A stretch of 64,000 nt of DNA from Streptomyces plumbidurans (lineage in GTDB: Bacteria; Actinomycetota; Actinomycetes; Streptomycetales; Streptomycetaceae), in assembly GCF_019857225.1 (NCBI RefSeq), contig NZ_JAFJSY010000022.1, positions 19,122-83,121 of the forward strand. Direction: 5' to 3'. Every line of letters begins with the position of its first letter. The first letter of the stretch is position 1. The notes below the pieces were generated by a model, which saw only the letters and a list, made by a program, of their open reading frames with translations, searched no databases and was not told the DNA's origin. Shown one piece after another: positions 28,877 through 37,037 of this stretch. Both the position numbers and the translations under genes were made by a program.

Positions 28877-29401
28877 TCACGGCACGAACCGCACCCCGTC
28901 CGCCGTCACCACCGTCCCCAGGCGTGGGAAGTCCAGCCGTACCGATGCCTCGTGTTCGGCGGACGTGAAGGCGGCCATCGCGTCCTCGACGAAGACGAGG
29001 TCGTAGCCGAGGTCGCCGGCCGCGCGGGCGGTGGACTCGACGCCGAGGTTGGTGGCGATGCCGCCGAACACCAGGGTGCGGACGCCGCGTTCGCGCAGGC
29101 GCTCGTCCAGGTCCGTGCCCTGGAAGGCGCCGATGGTGCGCTTGACGATCTCCAGGTCGCCGGCTTGCGGCAGGCCGGCGGCCAGTCCGCTGCCGGGCGG
29201 CTGTTCGGCGACGGCGGGGCGTTCGACGCGGACGAGGACGACGGTGGCGCCCGCCGCGCGGAAGGCGGTCGCCAACTCCTCGGCTGCGGCGAGGACTTCG
29301 GTGCCCTTGCGAGGTTCGAGGGGCAGCGCGACGAGCCGCTCCATCAGATCGACGAGGACGAGGGCGGTGCGCGCGGGATCGAGGGCGAGGGGTGGGGTCA
29401 T
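28877..29401 (-). CDS. Isochorismatase-like hydrolase without the nucleophilic Cys
   Basis: 174 residues of the isochorismatase/cysteine-hydrolase fold. The catalytic Asp (ALVLVDLM) and Lys (EIVKRTIGAF) are present, but the nucleophile loop reads ATNLGVESTARAA, with Gly where nicotinamidase-type enzymes have Cys. True isochorismatases also lack this Cys, so the enzyme could still be a hydrolase using water directly. It lies 19 bp downstream of the MarR gene on the same strand and is probably co-transcribed with it. Its C-terminal codons share sequence with the adjacent repeat array. Confidence 0.82.
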   Translation of the reverse strand: MTPPLALDPARTALVLVDLMERLVALPLEPRKGTEVLAAAEELATAFRAAGATVVLVRVERPAVAEQPPGSGLAAGLPQAGDLEIVKRTIGAFQGTDLDERLRERGVRTLVFGGIATNLGVESTARAAGDLGYDLVFVEDAMAAFTSAEHEASVRLDFPRLGTVVTADGVRFVP

Positions 29402-29420
29402 GACGGAACGTTATCCGTCA

Positions 29421-29858
29421 TCAGCCCTCCGTGCCCGAGATCCGGATCAACAGGCCCATGAAACGGTCGCGTTCGGCCGGTGAGAGCGGCGCGAGCAGCT
29501 CGTCGTTGGCCGCTCGCGCCGCCCTCTCGCAGCGCTTCAGCAGCCGCGCACCCTCGCGGGTGAGGGAGACCGCGTTCTTGCGGCGGTCCTTCGGGTCCGG
29601 TTCGCGCACGACGAGCCCGGCGTCCTGGAGGTCGTTGAGGACGCCGACCAGGTCCTTGGGGTCGAGCTGCACGCCGCGCCCGAGGTCGGCCTGGGCGACG
29701 GGGGCGAGATCGCGTACGGCGGAGAGCACCACGTGGTGCCACATCTTCAGCCCCTCCGCGGCCAGCGCCTCGCCCACCAGGGCCCGCCCACGGGCGGCGG
29801 CCCGGCCGAGCAGCCAGCTGGGGAGGGTTCGGATCGCGGCGAGGGGGGCTTCGGACAT
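29421..29858 (-). CDS. MarR-family regulator
   Basis: 145 residues, winged-helix MarR fold (ADLGRGVQLDPKDLVGVLNDLQDAGLV is the recognition region; DRRKNAVSLTREG the wing). A TAGGCT -10 box at 29870-29865 puts transcription start at or next to the ATG at 29858, so the mRNA is probably leaderless; an in-frame GTG six bases earlier is less likely. Divergent from a quinone-oxidoreductase gene with two matching palindromes between them. Confidence 0.87.
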   Translation of the reverse strand: MSEAPLAAIRTLPSWLLGRAAARGRALVGEALAAEGLKMWHHVVLSAVRDLAPVAQADLGRGVQLDPKDLVGVLNDLQDAGLVVREPDPKDRRKNAVSLTREGARLLKRCERAARAANDELLAPLSPAERDRFMGLLIRISGTEG

Positions 29859-29879
29859 GGCCACAGCCTAGCGAGAAGT

Positions 29880-29896
29880 CGTTGGACCCCCCAACG
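29880..29896. promoter_or_regulatory. MarR operator 1
   Basis: CGTTGGACCCCCCAACG, a 17-bp inverted repeat overlapping the -35 region of the MarR promoter (TTGGGG) and the candidate -35 (TTGGAC, 29882-29887) of the divergent oxidoreductase gene. Confidence 0.75.
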
Positions 29897-29908
29897 GCTT
29901 GTCGATAT

Positions 29909-29925
29909 CGTTGGGCCTCCCAATG
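29909..29925. promoter_or_regulatory. MarR operator 2
   Basis: CGTTGGGCCTCCCAATG, a second 17-bp copy differing at three positions from operator 1, 29 bp away (about three helical turns). It overlaps the likely -10 (TATCGT) of the oxidoreductase gene. Confidence 0.7.
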
Positions 29926-29974
29926 AATGCATGGGGAGTCCCGACGAGCCCTCACCCAGCCATGGAGGTACGCC

Positions 29975-30904
29975 ATGCGCCGCGTCCGCTACGAATCCAC
30001 CGGCGGCCCCCTCTTCCTGGAGGAAACCCCGGTTCCGCGGCCGGGCCCGGGTGAACTCCTGGTCCGCTGCGAGGCCGTGGGCGTCACACTGCCGGTCGTC
30101 CGCAAGGTCACCGAGGCCGCCGAACCGGTCCCGCTCGGCGGCGAGATCGCCGGCGATGTCGTGGCCGCGGGTGAGGGCGTCACCCGCTTCCGCATCGGTG
30201 AGCGCGTGACCGGGCTGTGTTTCGGGCACGGTTACGCCGACTTCGCCCTGCTGCACGAGACCATGGCCTCCCCTGTCCCGGACGGCGCGACCGCCGTGGA
30301 CGCGGTCGCCCTGGTCCGCAGCGGTCTCGTCGCCCTCGGCGCCCTCGCTTCCGCGCGCCCCGAGCCCGGCGAGTCGGCCCTGATCACGGCCGCGGCGAGC
30401 GGCGTCGGCCACCTCGCCGTACAGCTCGCGAGGGCGCGGGGCGCGGCCCGGGTGGTGGGCGCCGTATCGGACCCGGAAAAGGCCGCCTTCGTGCGCTCCC
30501 TCGGCGCCGACGAGGTGGTCGTGTACGGCGACACGAGCTGGGGCGCGCCCGTCGACCACGTCCTCGACGCGGTGGGCGGCGACCTGCTCACCCCGGCGCT
30601 CGCCGCCCTCGCGCCCGGTGGGCGGCTGGTGGCGTACAGCTCGGGCGGGGGGACCGTGAAGGCGTACGACCTGCTCGTGGGCGCCAAGTCCGTGATCGGC
30701 TTCCAGATGGCGCGGATCGCGCGTTGCGAGCCGGAGTTGTACGAGCGGTGGCGGCGGGAGCTGTGGCGCCTGTTCGCCGACAAAGTCCTGCGACCGGTCG
30801 TGCACGGGGAGTTCGCCCTGGAGGACGCCGCCGAGGCGCACGCGGTGATCGAGTCGCGCGCCAACCTGGGCAAGGTGGTGCTCCGGCCCGACCCGGTCGC
30901 CTGA
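29975..30904 (+). CDS. MDR-superfamily quinone oxidoreductase / alcohol dehydrogenase-like
   Basis: 309 residues of the zinc-free medium-chain reductase type: GroES-like N-terminal half (PRPGPGELLVRCEAVGV, GGEIAGDVVAAGEGV) and a Rossmann half with ITAAASGVGHLAVQLARARG and VDHVLDAVGG. No catalytic-zinc Cys/His set is seen. GGAGG lies 5 bp before the ATG. Control by the divergent MarR regulator through two operators suggests induction by an electrophile, phenolic or quinone-like compound. Confidence 0.87.
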   Translation: MRRVRYESTGGPLFLEETPVPRPGPGELLVRCEAVGVTLPVVRKVTEAAEPVPLGGEIAGDVVAAGEGVTRFRIGERVTGLCFGHGYADFALLHETMASPVPDGATAVDAVALVRSGLVALGALASARPEPGESALITAAASGVGHLAVQLARARGAARVVGAVSDPEKAAFVRSLGADEVVVYGDTSWGAPVDHVLDAVGGDLLTPALAALAPGGRLVAYSSGGGTVKAYDLLVGAKSVIGFQMARIARCEPELYERWRRELWRLFADKVLRPVVHGEFALEDAAEAHAVIESRANLGKVVLRPDPVA

Positions 30905-31048
30905 AGCACCGCGGTGCCGCGCCGCCGACGACGCACCGATCGGGCGCACGGTTCTTGTGGGCCACGGGAGTCGCAACTAGCCTCAGTGGCCGGGACGTTG
31001 GACGTGGGATGTCCAGATGTCCAGACCTCCGAAGGGCAGGTTCGCACC

Positions 31049-32914
31049 ATGCCGTCACGTCTTCGCACGCGTCTGAGATCCGTCGTCACCGCGGTGGCCG
31101 TCCTGCTGGGCGTCGCCGCGCTGCCGAGCCCCGCTCACGCCCAATCCCCCGCCAAGGCACCCGTGTTCGACCAGCAGATCCTCTTCAAGGCCTCGCAGGA
31201 TCCCGGCTACGCCTGCTTCCGGATACCGGCGATCGTGCGGACGAACGACGGCACCCTGCTGGCGTTCGCCGAGGGCCGCGTCCTCAACTGCGGGGACGCC
31301 GCCGACATCGACATCGTCCTCAAGCGCTCCACCGACGGCGGCCGCACCTGGGGCCCGCTGCAGGTCGTCAACGACGGCGGCGGCGACACCCACGGCAACC
31401 CGGCGCCGATCGTGGACCGCAGGACCGGCCGCATCCTGCTGGCGGAGACGTACAACACCGGCCGTACGGACAGCGCCAGTTGCTCGGTCCCCTGCGACCG
31501 CACCCCGCACCTGCAGTACAGCGACGACGACGGGAACACCTGGTCGCAGCCGCGCGACCTCAGCTCCGAGATCCTGCCCGCGAACTGGAACTCCTGGTAC
31601 GCCACCGGACCCGTGCACGGCATCCAGCTCACCCGCGGCCGGCACGCCGGGCGGCTGGTGTTCGCCGTCAACACCGAGACGTGGGACGGCAGTCGGGTCA
31701 CCGCCAACAACGCGGCCCTGATCGTCAGCGACGACGGCGGCGACCACTGGAGGATCGGCGCCAACGACACCTGGCCGATCGCCGACGACGGCACCTTCCG
31801 GCAGAAGCCGTCCGAGATGACGCTCACCGAGCGCACCGACGGCTCGGTCCTGGTCAGCGGCCGCGAGACGGACGGCACCGACCTCGGTCACCGCACCCAG
31901 GCGGTCAGCCGCGACGGCGGCAGCAGCTTCACCGCGCCCTTCCACGCCCTTCCGGACCTGTACGCGCCCCAGGTGCAGGGCTCGATGCTCCGCCTCGGCG
32001 ACCGCATCCTGCTGGCCTGCCCCGGCGACCCCGACCGCCGCCGGACCATGATGATCCGCTCCTCCTACGACGGCGGCCGCACCTGGGACAGCGTGGACCG
32101 CGGCACGGTGGTGACCACGGACTGGTCGGGCTACTCCGACATGGCGCGCATCGGCGCCGACACGGTGGGGCTGATGTACGAGGGCGGTGCCGTCGACGCC
32201 CGCGACGAGATCCGCTTCGCCCGCTTCGACGAGGACTGGCTGCAGGCGCGCCGAGGCCCGGACCCGACCACCACCGACCTCGCCCGGCACGCCCGCCCGG
32301 CGGCCGTGCTGGGCGGTGCGCGGACCACGGACGGCGTCCACGGCAGGGCGCTGGAGTTCGACGGCGTCGACGACGCCGTACGCCTGCCGTACAGCGACCG
32401 ACTCCCGCTCGGGACGAAGGACTTCACGGCGTCGCTGTGGTTCCGCTACACGGCCACGACCGGTGAGCAGCCGCTGCTGTGGATGGGCGGGATCGGGACC
32501 ACGCAGCCCCAGGTCTGGCTGCGCGGCGAGCCCGCGAGCGACCGCATCCAGGGGCTGATCACCGTGCGCGACGGCGCCGCGGCCCCGCGGACGGTGTCCG
32601 TCAGCACGAACGGCGCCTACAACGACGGCCGTTGGCACCGTCTGACGCTGCGCCGCGGCGGAGGACAGCTGACGATCGCGGTCGACGGTGCGGCGGCCAC
32701 GGCCACCGACGTACCGGGGTCGGTCAGCCGCAACTCGCCGTTCGGCGTGCACATCGGGCAGCGCATGGACAGCCGGGCGTTCTTCACCGGCGCGATCGAC
32801 GACGTCCACGTGTGGGACCGGGCGCTGAGCGACGAGGAACTCGCCGGCCGGGACACCTCCGCGCGGGGCACCGTGCTGTGGCTGCCCATGGACCATGTGA
32901 GCGGCAGCCACTAA
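31049..32914 (+). CDS. Secreted sialidase (GH33) with C-terminal LamG-like domain
   Basis: 621 residues. Signal peptide ends near SPAHAQ. The catalytic six-bladed propeller has the FRIP motif (ACFRIPAIV, R58 binds the carboxylate) and at least four Asp boxes (STDGGRTW, SDDDGNTW, SDDGGDHW, SYDGGRTW). The acid Glu region LMYEGGAVDARDEIRF is present. Residues about 420-615 are a laminin-G/concanavalin-like binding domain (LEFDGVDDAVRLP, DDVHVWDRALSDEEL). It releases sialic acids from glycoconjugates outside the cell. A TAGCCT -10 candidate lies at 30978-30983. No sialic-acid uptake genes are nearby. Confidence 0.92.
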   Translation: MPSRLRTRLRSVVTAVAVLLGVAALPSPAHAQSPAKAPVFDQQILFKASQDPGYACFRIPAIVRTNDGTLLAFAEGRVLNCGDAADIDIVLKRSTDGGRTWGPLQVVNDGGGDTHGNPAPIVDRRTGRILLAETYNTGRTDSASCSVPCDRTPHLQYSDDDGNTWSQPRDLSSEILPANWNSWYATGPVHGIQLTRGRHAGRLVFAVNTETWDGSRVTANNAALIVSDDGGDHWRIGANDTWPIADDGTFRQKPSEMTLTERTDGSVLVSGRETDGTDLGHRTQAVSRDGGSSFTAPFHALPDLYAPQVQGSMLRLGDRILLACPGDPDRRRTMMIRSSYDGGRTWDSVDRGTVVTTDWSGYSDMARIGADTVGLMYEGGAVDARDEIRFARFDEDWLQARRGPDPTTTDLARHARPAAVLGGARTTDGVHGRALEFDGVDDAVRLPYSDRLPLGTKDFTASLWFRYTATTGEQPLLWMGGIGTTQPQVWLRGEPASDRIQGLITVRDGAAAPRTVSVSTNGAYNDGRWHRLTLRRGGGQLTIAVDGAAATATDVPGSVSRNSPFGVHIGQRMDSRAFFTGAIDDVHVWDRALSDEELAGRDTSARGTVLWLPMDHVSGSH

Positions 32915-32924
32915 CGTCCCGTGC

Positions 32925-34160
32925 GTGCCCGAGGACGTACGAGCACGACAGCGGACGGGAACCGGACTCGGCCTGCTGCTGGCCCTGGTTCTCGGTGCCG
33001 TGCTGCTCACCGCCCTCCCGGACGGCAACGACCGGGAGGGCGGCGGCTGTTCGCCCCTCGAGATCGCCTCCTGGTCGGCCGACGAACACCTCACCGGCGA
33101 GTTCGCCCGCTACGGCGACGACGCCACCCGTACCGACGACTGGACCGGCGGCGACGGCACCCACTCGGTGCGGCTGCCGGACGGCCGGGTGCTGTGGCTG
33201 TTCTCCGACACCTATCTCGGCCGGGTGCACGGCCCGCCCAACCCGGTCGGCGAGTCGTACGCCTGGCGGGACCGGACGGCCCCGCTGGTGCGCAACTCGG
33301 CCGTGGTGATGGACGCCGGGGGCCGCCTGACGGCCACGCTCCCCGCCCCGTTCTTCCCCGACCCCGCCCCGGGCCAGTGGCGCTGGCCCGTCGCCGCCCG
33401 CGTCGAGCCCCGCTCCCCCGGCTCCTCAAGGAAGGTCGTACGGGTGCTGCTGTGGGTGCGGACGGCCGGGCAGTCGCCGTGGATCTACGGCGTGCCCACC
33501 GCCACCGAGGTCGCCACCCTCTCGCTGCCCTCACTGCGGGTCGAGTCGGTCGTGAAGGTGCTCGACCAGAGCCTGGTCGCCGACCCGTCCCGGCGCGTCC
33601 TGTTCGGCACCACGCTGGTCGACCGGGGCGGCTGGACGTACGTCTACGGCGGCGACGACGGACGGGCCGCGAACCGGCCGGCCTCGTCGGCGTACGTGGC
33701 CCGGGTGCCCGAGGGGCGGCTCGGGGAGCCGTCCGCTTGGCGGTACTGGAGCGGCTCGGGCTGGGGGCTGCGGCCGCGGCCGCTGCGGGGGGCGAAGGTG
33801 GGCAGCGCGTTCTCCGTGGTGCCGGTGGACGGCACCTACCTGCTGTTCACCATGGCCTCGGGGACGGCCGGGCTGACCACCGTGACCTCGTACTGGGCCT
33901 GCTCCCCCACCGGGCCGTGGCACGGGCCGACGAAAAACGTCAGCCCCGCGCTGCCGGCCGCCGGGACCGCCGCGTACAACCCGCAGGCGCACCCCGCCGT
34001 GTCGGGCGGCGACCTCGGCGCGGGCGGCGGCGACGGACGGCTGGTGCTGAGCTACGACGTCAACTGGCTTCGCACGACGGGCGCTTCGGCGAGCATCAAT
34101 GCGAACGTGAGCCTGTACCGACCGCGGTTCGTGTCGGTGCGGCTGACTCCCGCGGGGTGA
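32925..34160 (+). CDS. Membrane-anchored beta-propeller protein (DUF4185/DUF5005-like)
   Basis: 411 residues. One N-terminal membrane anchor (LGLLLALVLGAVLLTALP) then an extracellular domain with propeller-like repeats and the motif GTHSVRLPDGRVLWLFSDTYLG, seen in glycosidase-like five-bladed propellers. No catalytic assignment is possible. GTG start 10 bp after the sialidase stop, with no clear Shine-Dalgarno, so translation may be coupled to the sialidase; a shared role in cell-surface glycan handling is plausible. Its 3' end overlaps the convergent transporter gene by 65 bp. Confidence 0.75.
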   Translation: MPEDVRARQRTGTGLGLLLALVLGAVLLTALPDGNDREGGGCSPLEIASWSADEHLTGEFARYGDDATRTDDWTGGDGTHSVRLPDGRVLWLFSDTYLGRVHGPPNPVGESYAWRDRTAPLVRNSAVVMDAGGRLTATLPAPFFPDPAPGQWRWPVAARVEPRSPGSSRKVVRVLLWVRTAGQSPWIYGVPTATEVATLSLPSLRVESVVKVLDQSLVADPSRRVLFGTTLVDRGGWTYVYGGDDGRAANRPASSAYVARVPEGRLGEPSAWRYWSGSGWGLRPRPLRGAKVGSAFSVVPVDGTYLLFTMASGTAGLTTVTSYWACSPTGPWHGPTKNVSPALPAAGTAAYNPQAHPAVSGGDLGAGGGDGRLVLSYDVNWLRTTGASASINANVSLYRPRFVSVRLTPAG

Positions 34161-35202
34161 GGGGCGCGGCCTGGTCGGGGACGTCGCGGGAGCGGCGCTT
34201 GGCGATCACCGCGCACACCATCAGCTGCATCTGGTGGAAGAGCATCAGCGGCAGCACGGCCAGGGAGGCGTGCGCGCCGAACAGGACGCTCGCCATGGGC
34301 AGGCCGGAGGCGAGGGACTTCTTGGAGCCGGCGAACTGGATGGCGATGCGGTCCTCGCGGCCGAAGCGCATGGCCTTCGCGCCGTACCAGGTCAGGGTCA
34401 GCATGACGGCGAGCAGGACGGCCTCGACGACGAGCAGGCCGCCGAGCCGGACGACGCTCACCTGGTGCCAGATGCCCCGGACCATGCCCTCGCTGAACGC
34501 GGCGTAGACGACGAGCAGGATGGAGCCGCGGTCGACCAGGCCGAGCACCTTCTTGTGCCGGGCGACGAAGCCGCCGATCCAGCGGCGCAGCAGCTGCCCC
34601 GCGAGGAACGGCACCAGCAGCTGAAGCACGATGTCGACAAGCGAGTCGGCCGAGAAGCCGCCCGCGCTGCTGCCGAGCACGGCCGCGGCCAGCAAGGGGG
34701 TGACGACGATGCCGACGAGGGAGGAGAAGGAGCCGGCGCAGATCGCGGCGGGGACGTTGCCGCGGGCGATCGAGGTGAAGGCGATCGACGACTGGATGGT
34801 GGAGGGCACCAGCGTGAGGAAGAGCAGGCCCTGGTAGAGCGGGTGGGTCAGCAGGACCGGTTCGAGACCGCGGGCGGCGAGACCCAGCAGCGGGAAGATC
34901 AGGAACGTACAGGCGAGGACCGTGCCGTGCAGCCGCCAGTGCTTGAGCCCGTCCATCGCCTCGCGGGTGGACAGGCGGGCGCCGTACAGGAAGAACAGGA
35001 AGGCGATCGCTGCCGTGGAGGCGCCCGAGGCCACATCGGCCCCCGTCCCGCGGGCGGGGAAGAGGGCCGCGAGGCCCACGGTTCCGAGCAGAAGCAGGAT
35101 GTACGGGTCGATCGGCATCCAACTCGGCCATTGCGGGCGTTTCACGTTGCTCCACTTGCTGATTGCTGTCGTCGGTCCTGGGGCCGGAGAGCCCCCGTCC
35201 AT
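34096..35202 (-). CDS. Bile acid:sodium symporter-family membrane protein (SBF-like)
   Basis: 368 residues, about ten membrane segments. Family marks: FLFFLYGARLSTREAMDGLKHWRLH, LVPSTIQSSIAFTSIARGN (discontinuous helix motif) and FAGSKKSLASGLPMASVLF. AGGAGGA precedes the ATG. This SBF-like subgroup is found widely in bacteria and its substrates are mostly unknown; organic anions are likely. Divergent from a LysR gene with an operator between them. The last 22 codons overlap the convergent propeller gene. Confidence 0.88.
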   Translation of the reverse strand: MDGGSPAPGPTTAISKWSNVKRPQWPSWMPIDPYILLLLGTVGLAALFPARGTGADVASGASTAAIAFLFFLYGARLSTREAMDGLKHWRLHGTVLACTFLIFPLLGLAARGLEPVLLTHPLYQGLLFLTLVPSTIQSSIAFTSIARGNVPAAICAGSFSSLVGIVVTPLLAAAVLGSSAGGFSADSLVDIVLQLLVPFLAGQLLRRWIGGFVARHKKVLGLVDRGSILLVVYAAFSEGMVRGIWHQVSVVRLGGLLVVEAVLLAVMLTLTWYGAKAMRFGREDRIAIQFAGSKKSLASGLPMASVLFGAHASLAVLPLMLFHQMQLMVCAVIAKRRSRDVPDQAAPLTPRESAAPTRTAVGTGSRSH

Positions 35203-35250
35203 CGTCCTCCTCCGGTCGACGATCGGGAATCCGTCATACCGCTCTGACTG

Positions 35251-35269
35251 TTATCGCGGCTCGAGATAA
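35251..35269. promoter_or_regulatory. LysR operator between symporter and LysR genes
   Basis: TTATCGCGGCTCGAGATAA: TTAT-N11-ATAA, an AT-rich palindrome in very GC-rich DNA with T-N11-A spacing, in the divergent promoter. Confidence 0.65.
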
Positions 35270-35287
35270 AGGGCTACGGTTGTCGGC

Positions 35288-36160
35288 ATGTACGACCCCT
35301 CCCACCTGCGCACCTTTCTCGCGGTCGCGCAGACCCTGAGCTTCACCCAGGCCGCGCGGCGGCTGGGGCTGCGCCAGTCGACGGTCAGCCAGCATGTGCG
35401 GCGGCTGGAGGAGGCGGCCGGGCGGCAGCTGTTCACCCGGGACACCCACTCCGTGGAGCTGACCGAGGACGGCGAGGCCATGCTCGGGTTCGCGCGGCGG
35501 ATCCTGGAGGTGCAGGAGCAGGCGGCGGCGTTCTTCACGGGGACCCGGCTGCGCGGGCGGCTGCGCTTCGGCGCCTCGGAGGACTTCGTACTGACCCGGC
35601 TGCCGGAGATCCTGGAGGGTTTCCGCTACGACCATCCCGAGGTGGACCTGGAGCTGACGGTCGAGCTGTCGGGGACGCTGCACGAGCAGCTGGCGGCCGG
35701 GAAGCTGGATCTGGTGCTGGCCAAGCGGCGGACCGAGGACGCGCGCGGGCAGCTGGTCTGGCACGACGAGCTGGTGTGGATCGGCGCCGAGCGGCTGCGC
35801 CTGGACGCGGACCGCCCGGTACCGCTGATCGTCTTCCCGCCGCCCGGCATCACCCGCGCCGTGGCCATCGAGTCCCTGGACCGCGAGGGCCGCCCCTGGC
35901 GCATCGCCTGCACCAGCGGCAGCCTCAGCGCCCTCATCGCAGCGGCCCGCGCGGGCCTCGGCGTCATGGCCCACTCCCGCGGCCTGATCCCCCCGGGCCT
36001 GACCCGCGTCCCGACCCGCTTCGCCCTCCCCGAACTAGCCCCAGTCGACTTCGTCCTGATCCACGGCCGCCGCCCTGGCAGGGCCCAGGAGGCGGCGAAC
36101 GCCCTGGCGGCGACGATTTTGGCGGGAGGGGACCGCTTGCAGCGGAGGCGCAGCGATTAA
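35288..36160 (+). CDS. LysR-family regulator of the adjacent symporter
   Basis: 290 residues. N-terminal HTH (LRTFLAVAQTLSFTQAARRLGLRQSTVSQHVRRLE) and a periplasmic-binding-like effector domain (LRFGASEDFVLTRLPEIL). TACGGT at 35275-35280 lies seven bases before the ATG, so the transcript is probably leaderless. Divergence from the SBF symporter and the shared palindrome make that gene the likely target. Confidence 0.9.
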   Translation: MYDPSHLRTFLAVAQTLSFTQAARRLGLRQSTVSQHVRRLEEAAGRQLFTRDTHSVELTEDGEAMLGFARRILEVQEQAAAFFTGTRLRGRLRFGASEDFVLTRLPEILEGFRYDHPEVDLELTVELSGTLHEQLAAGKLDLVLAKRRTEDARGQLVWHDELVWIGAERLRLDADRPVPLIVFPPPGITRAVAIESLDREGRPWRIACTSGSLSALIAAARAGLGVMAHSRGLIPPGLTRVPTRFALPELAPVDFVLIHGRRPGRAQEAANALAATILAGGDRLQRRRSD

Positions 36161-37037
36161 GGGGATGACCGCGCCGGTCGCCTGGCCGGAGGGGGGCCGC
36201 GGGGCGGGCGGTGCGAGCGTACGGCTCCGCAGGGTGCCGGGCGGCCGGCCAGGGCCTGCCGCTTGAGCGGCCCCCGGAGGTGCGGCACACGGGCAGGCGC
36301 CGCCTGGCGGCGCGAGCCAGGCGGGGGTTGAACGATCCATGCGTCCGCAGGACGCCGGGCCACGCCGCGACCCGGCGCCTCGCGGGCGGCCCGGCAGCCC
36401 GGCCCGCGAGCGGGCGTTCCATTGCCTCGGGAGCCAAGCGGGAGTTGAACGGTCCTGGTCGGCACCCGCCCAAAGGGCCGACCTCGCGACGGGCGGTGCG
36501 GGCGTGCACGTCCGCAGGGCGTCGGGCCACCCGCCAGGGCAGCCACATCAGCAGCCCGGCGACACGGCCCGCGAGCGGGCGGCCCAGGCGTCGCGAGCCA
36601 AGCGCAAGCCGGACGATGCCCACGTCCGCAAGACGCCACGCCGCCCCGCGAGACTGCGCCACGTGGGCGGCCCGGCAACACGGCGCGCGGGCGGGCCAAG
36701 CGCCGTGAGCCAGGCGAGAGTTCAACGGTCCTGGCGGACGGGACCACCCGCAGCGTCGGCACAGCGGCCAGGGAGTTCCGACCAGTCTCGCCGACCGTCC
36801 GGAGGGCCGGACTCGCAGCGGACAGTGCGGGCATCGCCACGCCAGACGCCCCCGGGACCCGCCATGCGACCGGCCCGGAGCGCAGCGATCGGGCCTGCCG
36901 GCCAAGTGGGAGTTGGACCATCCGCGCGTCCGCAAGCGCGCCGAGCCGCCCGCCAGCCGACGCCACGTCAGCCACCCGGCACCGCCGCCCCCGAGCGGCA
37001 CACCGGGCATCGTGACCCAGGCCGCATGGCCGCCCCC
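36161..37037. repeat. 877-bp non-coding degenerate repeat array
   Basis: No gene is credible between the LysR stop and the Lrp stop. Recurrent blocks are: gagccaagcgggagttgaac near 36314, 36431, 36596, 36707 and 36902; gtccgcaggacgccgggcca near 36226, 36344, 36509, 36622 and 36930; and cacggcccgcgagcgggc near 36395, 36560 and 36680. Order is block 1, block 2, block 3, with irregular periods of about 111-195 bp. Long open frames exist on the minus strand but only repeat Arg/Pro/Gly-rich text. Confidence 0.8.

Noticed and set aside
28377..29006. 209-codon frame containing TGSTVTVDGGGTLL-like text twice
   Set aside because: It looks like protein homology but is produced by repeated copies of the SDR gene tail; no start signal, and it runs antisense into the hydrolase gene.
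35964..37010. Long minus-strand frames through the 36161-37037 repeat array (348 and 272 codons)
   Set aside because: They only translate the repeats into Arg/Pro/Gly-rich text (for example SRLA-type recurrences), lack a ribosome site and overlap the LysR gene.
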